From Flavobacteriaceae bacterium (lineage in GTDB: Bacteria; Bacteroidota; Bacteroidia; Flavobacteriales; Flavobacteriaceae), in the NCBI GenBank assembly GCA_022425945.1, contig JAKMEK010000092.1, positions 1 through 64,000 of the forward strand: a stretch of DNA of 64,000 nucleotides, written 5' to 3'. The notes under the pieces are model-generated. The model was not told the origin of the DNA, searched no databases, and was given only the letters and a program-made list of their open reading frames with translations. Shown one piece after another: positions 52,337 through 63,035 of this stretch. The position numbers and the translations under genes are program-made. Positions within the stretch are counted from its first letter, which is position 1; each line of letters opens with the position of its first letter.

Positions 52337-53554
52337 ATGCTGTATTATTTGTTTGACTTTTTAGAAGCACAATACCAATTTCCCGGAGCAAGTCTGTTTC
52401 AGTTTTTGTCTTTCCGTGCTGCGGTTGCTGCGATGATTTCTTTGGTCTTTTCGACCTTGTATGGAAAGACAATCATTGATTTCTTGGCTAAACAGCAAAT
52501 TGGGGAAAGTATTCGTGATTTGGGTCTTGTTGGCCAAAAAGAAAAAGCAGGTACACCTACTATGGGTGGGATCATGATCATTATTAGTACACTGGTTCCC
52601 GTATTGTTGTTAGCGCGAATAGATAATATCTACATCCAACTTTTGCTTTTTACCACAGTGTGGATGGGTGCTATAGGTTTTATCGACGATTACATCAAGA
52701 TTTTCAAAAAAGATAAGGAAGGACTCAAGGGTAAATTCAAAGTTTTGGGGCAAATTTTATTGGGAATAGTCGTTGGTGCTACCCTCTATTTTCATCCAGA
52801 AGTTACTGTTCGACAAGAGGTGCCCCCTAATCAAACAGTTGTTGCAGAAGAGCGATCATCGTTCAAGGCAGATGAAAAATCGACGATTACCACTATCCCA
52901 ATGTTTAAGAATAACGAATTTGATTACGCAGATCTAATTGCTTGGATTCCGGGTGCTAAGTCATGGGCATGGATCATCTTTATTCCCATTGTCATTTTTA
53001 TTGTTACAGCTATTTCAAATGGAGCCAATCTTACTGATGGTATTGATGGACTTGCTGCGGGTAGTTCCGCAATTATGGTTTTTACCCTTGGCATTTTCGC
53101 ATGGGTTTCTGGAAATGTTATTTTCTCTGATTACCTCAATATAATGTATATACCAAATGCGGGAGAGATTTCTGTTTTCGTTGCTGCATTCCTAGGGGCA
53201 TTGATTGGGTTTCTATGGTACAACACTTATCCTGCACAAGTTTTTATGGGCGACACAGGGAGTTTAACCATTGGAGCAATCATTGCTGTTATTGCAATCA
53301 TGATTCGAAAGGAGCTTCTCCTTCCACTCTTGTGTGGAGTGTTCTTGGTTGAAAATTTATCTGTCGTTCTTCAGGTAAGCTATTTCAAATACACCAAAAA
53401 GAAAACGGGCGTTGGGAAGCGAATTTTTCTTATGTCCCCGATTCATCATCATTATCAGAAAATGGGCTACCATGAGAGTAAAATTGTTGCTCGTTTTTGG
53501 ATTGTCGGTATTTTATTGAGCATACTAACCATTGTAACCTTAAAACTGCGTTAA
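52337..53554 (+). CDS. mraY: Phospho-N-acetylmuramoyl-pentapeptide-transferase MraY
   Basis: MraY links the precursor to undecaprenyl phosphate, forming lipid I. The 405-residue protein has about ten membrane spans. Key motifs are [26 protein letters not shown] (catalytic Asp pair), [22 protein letters not shown] and the HHH motif in [16 protein letters not shown] soluble insertion between spans (about 153-190, [19 protein letters not shown]) makes it longer than the E. coli enzyme, as in other Bacteroidota. Its stop overlaps the murD start (TAATG). Confidence 0.95.
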   Translation: MLYYLFDFLEAQYQFPGASLFQFLSFRAAVAAMISLVFSTLYGKTIIDFLAKQQIGESIRDLGLVGQKEKAGTPTMGGIMIIISTLVPVLLLARIDNIYIQLLLFTTVWMGAIGFIDDYIKIFKKDKEGLKGKFKVLGQILLGIVVGATLYFHPEVTVRQEVPPNQTVVAEERSSFKADEKSTITTIPMFKNNEFDYADLIAWIPGAKSWAWIIFIPIVIFIVTAISNGANLTDGIDGLAAGSSAIMVFTLGIFAWVSGNVIFSDYLNIMYIPNAGEISVFVAAFLGALIGFLWYNTYPAQVFMGDTGSLTIGAIIAVIAIMIRKELLLPLLCGVFLVENLSVVLQVSYFKYTKKKTGVGKRIFLMSPIHHHYQKMGYHESKIVARFWIVGILLSILTIVTLKLR

Positions 53555-54888
53555 TGAAAAAGCTAGTCGTTTTAGGGGGAGGTGAAAGCGGGAAAGGAAC
53601 AGCTATTTTAGGTCATCAACTGGGCTATGATGTGTTTGTGTCTGATGCTGGATTAATCTCTTCTGAAGTGAAAACACGACTAGATTCTATCGGGGTTTCT
53701 TGGGAAGAAGGACAGCATACAATGGATCGTATTTTGACGGCAGACATTGTGATGAAGAGTCCTGGTATACCCAACCACGTTCCGCTCATCAAGCAATTGC
53801 GTGTAGCAGGAATTAGTATTCAATCTGAAATTGAATTTGCAAGTCAACACACTCCAGCCAAGTTAATCGGTATAACAGGGAGTAATGGTAAAACAACTAC
53901 GACACTTTTAATACATCATATCCTAAAAGAGGCAGGGCTTAATGTCGGTATTGCAGGAAATATTGGTGAAAGTTTCGCTCAAAAAGTTGCTGAAAATGAT
54001 CATGACTTTTATGTCTTGGAGATCAGTAGCTTTCAGCTAGATGATATTCAAACTTTTGCACCTGAAATTGCTGTTATAACCAATATAACGCCCGATCATC
54101 TGGATCGTTACAATGATGATTTTTCGCTTTACATAAAATCAAAGTTGCGAATAGCGGCCAATCAAAATCCAAACCAGTTTTTGCTTTTCAACGCAGACGA
54201 TCCTGTGTTGGTAGAGGCGTTAAAGTCGTCTTCTACTGTTGCAAAGAAATTGCCCTTTGGGTTCACTAATACATCGCCAATTGGAGCATCCTATGCGAAC
54301 GAAGAAATTAAACTAATTGAACAAAAATCCACCACTATGATATCTACAACTCAATTTCCTTTACAAGGAAGACACAATTTACTCAATGCCATGGCAGCAG
54401 TCTCTGTAGCTCGCCTTTTGGATGTTAGTAAAGATTCTATTCGTGAAAGTTTGTTAAGTTTTACCAAGGTAGAACACCGTTTGGAACGCGTGTTAAAAAT
54501 TCAAAACAGAACCTACATTAATGATTCTAAGGCAACCAATGTAAATGCTACTTTTTATGCCCTAGAAAGTATGGAAGGACAAACGGTTTGGATTGTTGGT
54601 GGAGTAGATAAAGGAAATGACTATGCTGCCCTTTTGCCTTTGGTTCGAGAAAAGGTTAAGGCAATCGTTTGCTTGGGGGTAGACAATGAAAAAATTATCG
54701 ATGCTTTTTCACCGGTTGTTGATTTGATGGTTGAGACAGAATCCATGAAAGAGGCCGTAAAAATTGCCCATAAGATAGCAGACAAAAAAGAATATGTTTT
54801 GTTGTCACCGGCTTGTGCTAGTTTTGATCTTTTTGAAAATTATGAGGATCGTGGAAATCAATTTAAAGCAGCAATTCGCGAATTATAA
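53554..54888 (+). CDS. murD: UDP-MurNAc-L-alanine--D-glutamate ligase MurD
   Basis: MurD adds D-glutamate. I used the ATG at 53554, which gives 444 residues starting [20 protein letters not shown]; the track start at 53497 lies in mraY. The P-loop is GITGSNGKTTTTLLIHHIL, followed by EISSFQLDDIQTF, NITPDHLDRY, KVEHRLERVL and the C-terminal NDSKATNVNATFYALES with SPACASFDLFENYEDRGN. It is joined to mraY by TAATG and shares its last base with ftsW. Confidence 0.95.
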   Translation: MKKLVVLGGGESGKGTAILGHQLGYDVFVSDAGLISSEVKTRLDSIGVSWEEGQHTMDRILTADIVMKSPGIPNHVPLIKQLRVAGISIQSEIEFASQHTPAKLIGITGSNGKTTTTLLIHHILKEAGLNVGIAGNIGESFAQKVAENDHDFYVLEISSFQLDDIQTFAPEIAVITNITPDHLDRYNDDFSLYIKSKLRIAANQNPNQFLLFNADDPVLVEALKSSSTVAKKLPFGFTNTSPIGASYANEEIKLIEQKSTTMISTTQFPLQGRHNLLNAMAAVSVARLLDVSKDSIRESLLSFTKVEHRLERVLKIQNRTYINDSKATNVNATFYALESMEGQTVWIVGGVDKGNDYAALLPLVREKVKAIVCLGVDNEKIIDAFSPVVDLMVETESMKEAVKIAHKIADKKEYVLLSPACASFDLFENYEDRGNQFKAAIREL

Positions 54889-56090
54889 TGCAAAATAAAC
54901 CCAAACTCATACAAGGTGATTTAGTGCTGTGGGGAATCCTGGCTTTGTTGGCTTTGTTTTCTTTTTTTCCTGTATTTAGTGCGAGCTCCAACTTGAGCTA
55001 TGTTGTCGGAAATGGGACGCCTTGGGGGCATTTGTTCAAGCATATGTTCATTTTGGTGATGGGTTTCGTTTTCATGATCGGAATGCACAAAATTCCCTTC
55101 CATTATTTTAAAGGAATATCAATTTTGTTGCTTCCTGTAGTGGTGGTCTTGTTGATTTATACGGTATCACAAGGAACCATGATAGGTGGTGCAAATGCTA
55201 GTCGATGGATCCGTATCCCATTTGTAGGAATTGGTTTTCAGACCTCTACTTTAGCCTCGCTGGTTTTAATGATGTATGTGGCGCACTATTTGGATAAAAA
55301 TAAAGATAAAAACCTTCGGTTTAGTCAAACCTTAGTTCCGCTTTGGTTGCCCGTGGGGATCATTCTTGCTTTGGTATTGCCAGCGAATTTATCTACGGCA
55401 GTCATTGTGTTTGCCATGGTGTCTTTACTTGCTTTTTTGGGAGGATATCCAATAAAGTATTTATTGGTCATTTTTGGTGTGGGTATCTTGGGTTTTGTCA
55501 TGTTTGTATTGGCCGCAAAAGCTTTCCCAGAAAGTATGCCCAATCGTGTCGATACATGGATCAGCAGAATTGATAACTTTCGTGAACCCACTTCGGGGGC
55601 TGATGGAAATTATCAGGTAGAACGCGCAAAAATTGCCATCGCTACAGGGGGGGTAACAGGCTTGGGCGTTGGTAAAAGTGTCATGAAGAATTTTCTACCG
55701 CAAAGTAGTTCCGACTTTATCTATGCCATTATTGTGGAAGAATTTGGATTAGTGGGGGGTGTGACCATCATTTTGTTGTATCTGCTCATTCTTTTTCGCA
55801 TCATTATCATTGCACATAAAACCACTTCGGTTTATGGAAAATTATTGGTTATGGCCGTCGGTTTGCCGGTCATCGTTCAGGCTTTCATTAATATGGGGGT
55901 CGCCTTAAATGTTTTTCCAGTTACTGGACAAACATTACCTATGGTGAGTAGCGGGGGGACTGCTGCATGGATGACCTGTATCGCTTTTGGAATAATCCTA
56001 AGTATAAGTGTGGCTCAAGAAAAATCTTCTCAAGAAGAAGAGGAAATTAATGAAGAAAACCCATTAGCTGTATTAAGTGAAGCAATCTAA
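54888..56090 (+). CDS. ftsW: Septal peptidoglycan glycosyltransferase FtsW
   Basis: FtsW is a SEDS-family polymerase that works with FtsI at the septum. The 400-residue protein has about ten membrane spans. The SEDS signatures GGANASRWIRIPFVGIGFQ, VLPANLSTAVIVFA, the extracellular loop with the catalytic Asp region NYQVERAKIAIATGGVTGLG, QSSSDFIYAIIVEEFGLVGG and GQTLPMVSSGGTAAW are present. It shares one base with murD and overlaps murG by 14 bases. Confidence 0.95.
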   Translation: MQNKPKLIQGDLVLWGILALLALFSFFPVFSASSNLSYVVGNGTPWGHLFKHMFILVMGFVFMIGMHKIPFHYFKGISILLLPVVVVLLIYTVSQGTMIGGANASRWIRIPFVGIGFQTSTLASLVLMMYVAHYLDKNKDKNLRFSQTLVPLWLPVGIILALVLPANLSTAVIVFAMVSLLAFLGGYPIKYLLVIFGVGILGFVMFVLAAKAFPESMPNRVDTWISRIDNFREPTSGADGNYQVERAKIAIATGGVTGLGVGKSVMKNFLPQSSSDFIYAIIVEEFGLVGGVTIILLYLLILFRIIIIAHKTTSVYGKLLVMAVGLPVIVQAFINMGVALNVFPVTGQTLPMVSSGGTAAWMTCIAFGIILSISVAQEKSSQEEEEINEENPLAVLSEAI

Positions 56091-57177
56091 TTACATCGTA
56101 TCGGGAGGGGGGACTGGCGGCCACATCTATCCTGCATTGGCCATTGCAAATCAAATCAAAGTAGTGGATCCAAACGCCTCAATTGTTTTTGTTGGCGCCT
56201 TGGGGAAAATGGAAATGGAGAAAGTTCCTCAGGCTGGCTATGTTATTCATGGAATTTGGATTTCGGGAATTCAGCGAACGAAGCTGTGGAAAAACCTATT
56301 CTTTCCGTTTAAACTTCTAGTTAGTTTTTTTCAGGCACTGGTTATTTGGTTGCGTTATCGACCCCAAATTATGATAGGAACCGGAGGTTTTGCTAGCGGA
56401 CCAATGTTGTTTGTGGGTGGTCTTATGGGGAGCAAAACATTTCTACAAGAACAAAATTCATATCCCGGCATAACGAATAAATTATTGGCTAAAAAAGCCA
56501 AGGGGATTTCTGTGGCTTACCCAAATATGGAGTGTTATTTCCCAAAGGATAAAATACATTACACAGGAAATCCAGTGAGGGAATCTCTTTTGAATGTTGA
56601 AGCTCTTCGGGAAAAAGGATTGGCGCATTTCGATCTAGATCCCGATAAAAAAACACTGGTTGTACTTGGTGGGAGCCTTGGGGCTAGAGCCATAAATGAA
56701 TTGGTTGCCAAACATGTTGACATGTTTTTAGAATTGGATCTTCAGCTTGTTTGGCAGTGTGGTAAAATGTATCATAATGAATATGTTTCCTACAGTTCAG
56801 AAAAGCTAAAGATTCATTCTTTTGTCAAAGAAATGGATTGCCTCTATGCGGCTGCAGATGTTATTATCTCTAGAGCAGGTGCCTCCAGCATTTCTGAATT
56901 AGCCATAGTGGCAAAGCCACTAATTTTAATTCCTTCTCCAAATGTGGCTGAAAATCATCAGCACAAGAATGCGCAGGTTTTGGAGGAAAGGGGGGCTGCT
57001 ATTTTGTTGAGTGAATCTGAGGCTATGACAACATTTCCATCTGTACTTAAAGCTTTGCTAGATTCTACAGAGCAGCAAATGAGCATGACTGAGTCCCTGC
57101 GAAAAATGGCGCTTCCTACTGCCACCAAAACGATTGTTAAACATATACAAGAATTAGTTTCCTCTCATGCAGAATAG
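56077..57177 (+). CDS. murG: Undecaprenyldiphospho-muramoylpentapeptide N-acetylglucosaminyltransferase MurG
   Basis: MurG adds GlcNAc to lipid I to give lipid II at the inner face of the membrane. The 366-residue GT-B protein starts with the glycine-rich loop IVSGGGTGGHIYPALAIA and contains GTGGFASGPML, FLQEQNSYPGITNKLLAKKA, YTGNPVRESLL, VLGGSLGARAINELV, ISRAGASSISEL and the acceptor region VAENHQHKNAQVL. The start is GTG at 56077, inside ftsW, which fits the family N-terminus; the gene overlaps murC by 11 bases. Confidence 0.95.
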   Translation: MKQSNYIVSGGGTGGHIYPALAIANQIKVVDPNASIVFVGALGKMEMEKVPQAGYVIHGIWISGIQRTKLWKNLFFPFKLLVSFFQALVIWLRYRPQIMIGTGGFASGPMLFVGGLMGSKTFLQEQNSYPGITNKLLAKKAKGISVAYPNMECYFPKDKIHYTGNPVRESLLNVEALREKGLAHFDLDPDKKTLVVLGGSLGARAINELVAKHVDMFLELDLQLVWQCGKMYHNEYVSYSSEKLKIHSFVKEMDCLYAAADVIISRAGASSISELAIVAKPLILIPSPNVAENHQHKNAQVLEERGAAILLSESEAMTTFPSVLKALLDSTEQQMSMTESLRKMALPTATKTIVKHIQELVSSHAE

Positions 57178-58495
57178 TACATTTTATTTTATCGGTATAG
57201 GAGGGATTGGGATGTCTTCTATTGCTCGTTATCTAATTGGATTGGGCGCAAAAGTCGGAGGATATGACAAAACTCCTTCGGCGATTACGGCTTCCTTGGT
57301 CGATAATGGAGCATGCATTACTTTCGATGAAGGGGTAGCGGCTATTCCTAGTGCTTTTAAACAAAAAGAAACTCGTGTGATTTTCACACCTGCAATACCT
57401 GCCAATCATTCGCAATTGCAGTTTTATCAAAAGCAGGGCAACAACTTACTAAAACGCGCTGCTTTTTTAGGAGAAATAACAAAAGAAATGTCAACGCTAG
57501 CGGTTGCTGGAACACATGGAAAGACAACAACGACGTCAATATTAGCTCACTTCTTTTTGTGTTTAGATTCGCCTTTTACGGCTTTTGTGGGTGGAGTTAT
57601 GAATGCGCAGCAGACCAATTTAATCTCAACGGGCAATAGGGTTGCTCTCGTAGAAGCTGATGAATTTGATCGGTCTTTTTTAGCCCTTTCACCAAAAATA
57701 GCTTGCATTACTTCTACCGATGCAGATCATTTGGACATCTATGGGACGGCCGAAGAATTATCCGATTCCTATCGCGCTTTTGGGGAAAGGGTGAGCGATG
57801 TGCTTGTCCTTGAAAAACGGGTTCCTCTCGATGGAGTTACGTATAGTATTTATGAAAAGGCCGATTACTTTATAACTGCGATTAGGCCAGAAGGGTTCGG
57901 TTATCGTTTTGATTTGCAATCTCCTAAAGGAAGCTATGATGATCTTTATTTCAGCCAACTGGGTTTGCATAATCTCTCGAACGCATTGGCTGCTTTTGCA
58001 ATGGCAAGTGAGTTTGGCTTAAAAGAGCAGTTGCTTACCAAGGCCTTCGGAAGTTTTGAAGGAGTGAATCGAAGATTACAATTGATCGTAGAAAATGATC
58101 AACATGTGTTGATCGATGATTATGCGCACCATCCAACTGAAATTAATGCAGTCTTTGAAACCCTTGAAAATGCCTATCCTGATGAGCAGAAAAGTGTAAT
58201 TTTTCAACCGCATTTGTTTACGCGTACACGTGATTTTATGGATGATTTTGCTGCGTCTCTATCTCAGTTTGATGAGGTTATATTGCTCTCTATATATCCT
58301 GCTCGTGAACTGCCGATTCCTGGAGTTGATGCAGAAGCCTTGGCCAAAAAAATCGATTCTAAGAAGACGGTTACTGTGGTTGAAAAAGACCAATTGCTTC
58401 AAAGGGTTAAAGGCTTAACACCCCGTGTTAAAGTGGTCTTGGGTGCTGGAGATATTGGACTTGAAGTTGAAAAAATAAAGCAAATACTAGCCTGA
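57167..58495 (+). CDS. murC: UDP-N-acetylmuramate--L-alanine ligase MurC
   Basis: MurC attaches the first residue, L-alanine, to UDP-MurNAc. The 442-residue enzyme has FIGIGGIGMSSIARYLIG, the P-loop AVAGTHGKTTTTSILAH, ALVEADEFDRSFLALSPKIA, TSTDADHLDIYG, NRRLQLI and DDYAHHPTEINAVFETL, then IFQPHLFTRTRDFMDDFA. These motifs separate it from Mpl at 32 kb. It overlaps murG by 11 bases, and ftsQ starts 1 base after its stop. Confidence 0.95.
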   Translation: MQNSTFYFIGIGGIGMSSIARYLIGLGAKVGGYDKTPSAITASLVDNGACITFDEGVAAIPSAFKQKETRVIFTPAIPANHSQLQFYQKQGNNLLKRAAFLGEITKEMSTLAVAGTHGKTTTTSILAHFFLCLDSPFTAFVGGVMNAQQTNLISTGNRVALVEADEFDRSFLALSPKIACITSTDADHLDIYGTAEELSDSYRAFGERVSDVLVLEKRVPLDGVTYSIYEKADYFITAIRPEGFGYRFDLQSPKGSYDDLYFSQLGLHNLSNALAAFAMASEFGLKEQLLTKAFGSFEGVNRRLQLIVENDQHVLIDDYAHHPTEINAVFETLENAYPDEQKSVIFQPHLFTRTRDFMDDFAASLSQFDEVILLSIYPARELPIPGVDAEALAKKIDSKKTVTVVEKDQLLQRVKGLTPRVKVVLGAGDIGLEVEKIKQILA

Positions 58496-58496
58496 G

Positions 58497-59204
58497 ATGA
58501 AAACAACGAATAAGCTATTCTTTATATTCGTTTCATTCCTACTTATAGGAATAAGTGGATTTGCTGTATTCAAATCTAATCAACGTACTGTCAGTAGTTT
58601 AGATGTTTTGTTTAAAGAAAATGAAGCACGATTTTTATCTTCAGAAATCGTTAATAAGATGTTGATACAAAGCAACGACAGTTTGTTGTTTAAGCAGAAA
58701 GATGTAGTAGCTTTGAAAGTAATGGAGCAACAATTGTTGGCACACCCAATGATTGAAAATGTTCAATTATACACTATTCCGCAAGGAGAATTATTTGTAG
58801 AGGTCGAAGAAAGAACCCCAGTTCTTCGTGTCATAGGTAAGAAGTCGTTTTACATCGACAATACCGGTGCTAAAATGCCTTTATCAAAGCGATATACAGC
58901 GACAGTTCCCTTGTATTATGGTGCCATCGAAGACGCAAATTTGAAGCAGGTGTTGGCTTTGGTTGAGGCGGCCGGGAATGATTCTTTTCTTCAGCAAGAA
59001 ATGATTCACTTGAAGATGGAAAACAATCAATTGGTAATGGGATTACGATCTCATCCTTTTGAAGTTATTTGGGGGAAAGCAAATGGTTTTGCAGTTAAAG
59101 TAAACAAACTTAAACGTGTGTGCGCTTACTACACCAATACCGAGCTTTCACTGCCCGTGAGATTAAATTTAACCTATTCGCAACAAGTAGTTGCGAGCTA
59201 TTGA
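58497..59204 (+). CDS. ftsQ: Cell division protein FtsQ
   Basis: The 235-residue protein has one N-terminal membrane span (about 6-25, KLFFIFVSFLLIGISGFAVF) and a periplasmic part. A POTRA-like domain is suggested by MEQQLLAHPMIENVQLYTIP and GELFVEVEERTPVLRVIGKK. The FtsQ domain follows with SFYIDNTGAKMPLSKRYTAT and a C-terminal beta region. It links FtsL/FtsB to the divisome. It is poorly conserved in sequence, but position between murC and ftsA and topology make the call safe. Confidence 0.88.
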   Translation: MKTTNKLFFIFVSFLLIGISGFAVFKSNQRTVSSLDVLFKENEARFLSSEIVNKMLIQSNDSLLFKQKDVVALKVMEQQLLAHPMIENVQLYTIPQGELFVEVEERTPVLRVIGKKSFYIDNTGAKMPLSKRYTATVPLYYGAIEDANLKQVLALVEAAGNDSFLQQEMIHLKMENNQLVMGLRSHPFEVIWGKANGFAVKVNKLKRVCAYYTNTELSLPVRLNLTYSQQVVASY

Positions 59205-59211
59205 CTAGGAT

Positions 59212-60531
59212 ATGGAAAATAACAAAATAGCCGTTGGCTTAGACATTGGAACCACAAAAATTGTGGTTATGGTCGGCCAAAAAAATGAGTTTGACAAAGT
59301 TGAAATTCTTGGAATCGGGAAGTCCAAAAGTTTAGGTGTTCATCGCGGTGTGGTGAACAATATCACCCAAACTATTCAGTCCATTCAGCAAGCTACACTA
59401 GAGGCTAATGCAAAATCTGGCCTAGATATTAGTGAGGTAGTAGTAGGGATTGCGGGGCAACATATCCGCAGTTTGCAGCACAGCGACTACATAACACGAG
59501 AAAATGCTGATGAGGTAATCAATGAGCAAGATATTGAAACCCTAATCAACCAAGTCTATAAGCTTGTAATGCTTCCAGGTGAAGAAATCATCCATGTGCT
59601 TCCTCAAGAATATAAAGTGGATGGTCAAGCAGAAATAAAAGAACCTATCGGAATGTACGGTGGACGTCTAGAAGCTAATTTCCATGTGGTTGTTGGACAG
59701 GTTTCCTCCATTAGAAATATTGGTAGATGTATTAATAGCTCTGGCCTCGAAATGGGAAACATTACCCTTGAGCCGATTGCTTCATCTGACGCTGTTTTAA
59801 GTCAAGAAGAAAAAGAAGCTGGTGTTGCTTTAATCGATATAGGTGGGGGAACAACAGATCTGGCCATTTTTAAAGATGGTATCATTCGTCATACAGCAGT
59901 TATTCCTTTTGGTGGTAACGTTATTACAGAAGACATCAAAGAGGGATGCTCAATCATTCAAAAGCAAGCCGAGTTGTTAAAAGTGAAGTTTGGTTCTGCT
60001 TGGCCAGGAGAGAATAAAGAAACGGAAATTGTTTCCATCCCTGGACTCCGTGGAAGAGATCCCAAAGAAATTTCATTAAAAACACTTTCAAAGATTATCA
60101 ATGCTCGTGTTATTGAAATCATAGAACAGGCCTATTTAGAGATAAAAAATTATGGTCACGATGACCAAAAGAAGAAACTCATCGCCGGTATCGTTTTGAC
60201 CGGAGGAGGAAGCCAATTAAAACACCTGAAACAGTTGGTCGAATACATTACTGGAATGGATACTCGTGTGGGCTACCCCAATGAGCATTTAGCAGGTGAT
60301 ACCGATGAGCAAACCACAAGTCCAATGTTTTCAACAGCGGTTGGACTATTGATGGCTGCCCTAGAAAAAGCCCCTGCTGAAACACTTTCTGCAGCGCCAA
60401 ATGCTGAGGGAGAAGAGGGAGCTGATGTGCAGGAAAATGAGATTTTGCCAGCACCAGCACTCACGAAAAACAGAAACTCTGTCCTCGAAAGATGGACAGA
60501 TAAGTTTAAAGAATTTTTGGACAAAGCTTAA
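59212..60531 (+). CDS. ftsA: Cell division protein FtsA
   Basis: FtsA is an actin-like ATPase that anchors FtsZ to the membrane. The 439 residues show the phosphate 1 motif AVGLDIGTTKIVVMVG, the 1C domain, phosphate 2 ALIDIGGGTTDLAIFKDG and the adenosine motif GIVLTGGGSQLKHLKQL. The C-terminus ends with an amphipathic helix, RWTDKFKEFLDKA, expected for membrane binding. It lies 7 bases after ftsQ and 10 bases before ftsZ. Confidence 0.95.
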   Translation: MENNKIAVGLDIGTTKIVVMVGQKNEFDKVEILGIGKSKSLGVHRGVVNNITQTIQSIQQATLEANAKSGLDISEVVVGIAGQHIRSLQHSDYITRENADEVINEQDIETLINQVYKLVMLPGEEIIHVLPQEYKVDGQAEIKEPIGMYGGRLEANFHVVVGQVSSIRNIGRCINSSGLEMGNITLEPIASSDAVLSQEEKEAGVALIDIGGGTTDLAIFKDGIIRHTAVIPFGGNVITEDIKEGCSIIQKQAELLKVKFGSAWPGENKETEIVSIPGLRGRDPKEISLKTLSKIINARVIEIIEQAYLEIKNYGHDDQKKKLIAGIVLTGGGSQLKHLKQLVEYITGMDTRVGYPNEHLAGDTDEQTTSPMFSTAVGLLMAALEKAPAETLSAAPNAEGEEGADVQENEILPAPALTKNRNSVLERWTDKFKEFLDKA

Positions 60532-60541
60532 ATAATACAAC

Positions 60542-62575
60542 ATGAGCGAAGAAACCACGGATAACATATCAGGGAACTTTAATTTTGATTTACCCAAAAA
60601 CCGATCGAATGTGATAAAGGTTATTGGTGTAGGTGGGGGAGGAAGTAATGCCATCAATTACATGTTCCAGCAAGGAATTATTGGTGTTGACTTTGTGGTC
60701 TGCAATACCGACGCCCAAGCTTTGGAAAAAAGTAGTGTTCCAATTAAAATTCAATTGGGTGCCTCGCTTACCGAGGGTCTAGGCGCCGGAGCCAATCCAG
60801 AAGTAGGACGTCAGTCCGCACAAGAAAGTGTTGATGCCTTGCACGATTTGCTGTCTACTCAAACAAAAATGGTTTTCATCACTGCTGGAATGGGAGGTGG
60901 AACCGGAACAGGTGCTGCTCCAATTATTGCCAAAATGGCCAAAGAGATGGGTATTTTAACCGTTGGGATTGTTACCATGCCTTTTCAGTTTGAAGGAAAA
61001 ATACGCTTGGAACAAGCGCAGCGAGGGATGGAAGAAATGAAGTCCAATGTCGATTCGCTAATTGTCATTAATAACAATAAACTACGAGAGGTGTATGGTA
61101 ACCTTGGTTTTAAAGCTGGATTTGCTAAGGCTGATGAAGTATTGGCAACCGCTGCTAAGGGGATTGCCGAGGTAATTACACACCATTATACGCAAAACAT
61201 TGACCTTAAGGATGCAAAGACTGTTTTAAGCGACAGTGGATCAGCCATTATGGGATCTGCTTCTTCAGAAGGAGAGAATCGCGCGCAAGAATCAATTGTA
61301 AAAGCATTGGATTCGCCTTTGCTCAATGATAACAAGATCACAGGTTGTAAAAATGTACTCTTGCTGATCGTCTCGGGTGAAGAAGAAATTACCATTGATG
61401 AGATTGGTGAAATAAATGATTACATCCAAAACGAAGCAGGGAACAACACCAATATTATCATGGGAGTTGGAGAAGATCCTGCGCTTGGAAACAGTATTTC
61501 GGTGACCATTATCGCTACTGGTTTCGATTCGGAACAGCAATATGAAATTGTGAATACAGAGGCGAAGAAAATCATTCATGCACTTGAAGAAGATCAAGCT
61601 TTGGTTCACGACTTAACACAGTCGCCTGCTAATCTCGAAACCATTTTTGACACTCCCTTGGAAAAGGTGACCGAAGAAGCTGTAGTGAAGTATACTTTGG
61701 AAGATGAAGCAGAGGAAACGCAGATTCAAGATGAAGTTATGGAATCAGACATGCGTTTTTCGTTGGAAGAAAAAGAAGAAGAGATTTCTCAAGAGATGAT
61801 CAATGAAATTGAGGTAAATGGGCATGAGGAAGTGATCCCTTTATCTGAGATTGAAGTAGTGTCAGAAGTGGTTCCGCCCGAACAGTATATGCCTGCTACG
61901 GCAACCATTGCCGCTGTGGAAGTGAATGAACCAGTTTTTGTGGAATTCAAATTACCAGCGGAAGAAAACTTGAGTTCTATGGAAGTTGAAGATGAGTTTG
62001 TTTTCAATGACATTTCAGCTTTGGTTAATGACATAGAAGTTGTTGCACCAACCCTAGTTGAAGACGAGGAAAAGCAGCAAATCGAATTTGAATTTGAATT
62101 GCCGCTGAGTGCCTCCAGTACAACGGAGGAAGCATCCTCAATTGCTTCTCCTGAAGCAGAGACAGTATTTCAATTAGATGATCATTTTTCTGTTACACCA
62201 TCGCTCAAAGAACTTGAAGAACCAACTGAAGAAGCTATCGATTTTAAAGTAGTCGAGAAAACAGTCTTACCAGTTGGTGATACACAACCCATTTCTTCCT
62301 CGTCTACCAGTCCTTTTGATAAATCCATAGAGGAAAGTATTAGTCAGGAAAATGAAAAACGAAAAGAGCAGTTAAAGCAATTCAATTATACTTTTAAAAA
62401 CAAAATAAATCATATTGAGGAAATGGAGCGTCAGCCCGCCTACAAGCGTTTAGGTTTTGAACCAGACGAAGCCTTGGAGGAGCAATCGCCCTCGACCTTA
62501 AGCCTTGATGCAGACAGCAACGATGATATTCAGTTGCGCTCCAATAATTCATTTTTACACGATAACGTAGACTAA
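60542..62575 (+). CDS. ftsZ: Cell division protein FtsZ with long acidic tail
   Basis: FtsZ is the tubulin-like GTPase that forms the division ring. The globular part (about 1-335) has [14 protein letters not shown], the tubulin signature [16 protein letters not shown] and the T7-loop region [16 protein letters not shown]. The full protein has 677 residues, far more than the 383 in E. coli. Residues about 370-600 are a Glu-rich, low-complexity linker. The end reads [14 protein letters not shown] and finally [13 protein letters not shown], a form of C-terminal peptide seen in Flavobacteria. It is the last clear division gene of the cluster; yqeY follows after 2 bases. Confidence 0.95.
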   Translation: MSEETTDNISGNFNFDLPKNRSNVIKVIGVGGGGSNAINYMFQQGIIGVDFVVCNTDAQALEKSSVPIKIQLGASLTEGLGAGANPEVGRQSAQESVDALHDLLSTQTKMVFITAGMGGGTGTGAAPIIAKMAKEMGILTVGIVTMPFQFEGKIRLEQAQRGMEEMKSNVDSLIVINNNKLREVYGNLGFKAGFAKADEVLATAAKGIAEVITHHYTQNIDLKDAKTVLSDSGSAIMGSASSEGENRAQESIVKALDSPLLNDNKITGCKNVLLLIVSGEEEITIDEIGEINDYIQNEAGNNTNIIMGVGEDPALGNSISVTIIATGFDSEQQYEIVNTEAKKIIHALEEDQALVHDLTQSPANLETIFDTPLEKVTEEAVVKYTLEDEAEETQIQDEVMESDMRFSLEEKEEEISQEMINEIEVNGHEEVIPLSEIEVVSEVVPPEQYMPATATIAAVEVNEPVFVEFKLPAEENLSSMEVEDEFVFNDISALVNDIEVVAPTLVEDEEKQQIEFEFELPLSASSTTEEASSIASPEAETVFQLDDHFSVTPSLKELEEPTEEAIDFKVVEKTVLPVGDTQPISSSSTSPFDKSIEESISQENEKRKEQLKQFNYTFKNKINHIEEMERQPAYKRLGFEPDEALEEQSPSTLSLDADSNDDIQLRSNNSFLHDNVD

Positions 62576-62577
62576 TC

Positions 62578-63030
62578 ATGGGAATACTATCCAACCTTAC
62601 AGAAGAAATAAAGAATGCCATGCGGGCGAAAGACAGTTTAAAACTAGAGGCCCTTCGTGCTGTTAAGTCAGCTGTAATTCTTGAGCAAACTGCCAGTGGA
62701 GGGGGTGGAGATTTGTCTGAGGAGCAAGAGATCAAACTGGTACAGAAATTAGTCAAACAGCGCAAAGACAGTGCGTCAATTTTCCGTGAACAAAATCGCG
62801 TAGACCTAGCTGAACCGGAGGAAGCACAAGCAAATGTCATCGCTGCATTCTTACCCGAACAATTGTCAGAAGAAAAGGTGACTGCCATCATTCAAGAAAT
62901 CATTTCGCAAACCGGTGCAGCTGGGATGAAAGATATGGGGAAAGTCATGGGAATGGCTTCAAAGCAAATGGCAGGTAAGGCCGATGGAAAAACCATTTCT
63001 ACCATCGTTAAGCAACAGCTTTCGTCTTAA
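62578..63030 (+). CDS. yqeY: GatB/YqeY domain protein
   Basis: The 150-residue protein is a stand-alone YqeY domain related to the tRNA-binding tail of GatB. Typical parts are DSLKLEALRAVKSAVI, LVQKLVKQRKDSASIFREQNR, IAAFLPEQLSEEKVTAII and the C-terminal GMKDMGKVMGMASKQMAGKADGKTIS. A role in tRNA-dependent amidation or tRNA binding is presumed but unproven. It sits 2 bases after ftsZ, a conserved position in this phylum, and is probably the last gene of the dcw transcript. It faces the quinone oxidoreductase gene with 5 bases between them and no clear terminator. Confidence 0.9.
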   Translation: MGILSNLTEEIKNAMRAKDSLKLEALRAVKSAVILEQTASGGGGDLSEEQEIKLVQKLVKQRKDSASIFREQNRVDLAEPEEAQANVIAAFLPEQLSEEKVTAIIQEIISQTGAAGMKDMGKVMGMASKQMAGKADGKTISTIVKQQLSS

Positions 63031-63035
63031 TTTTT

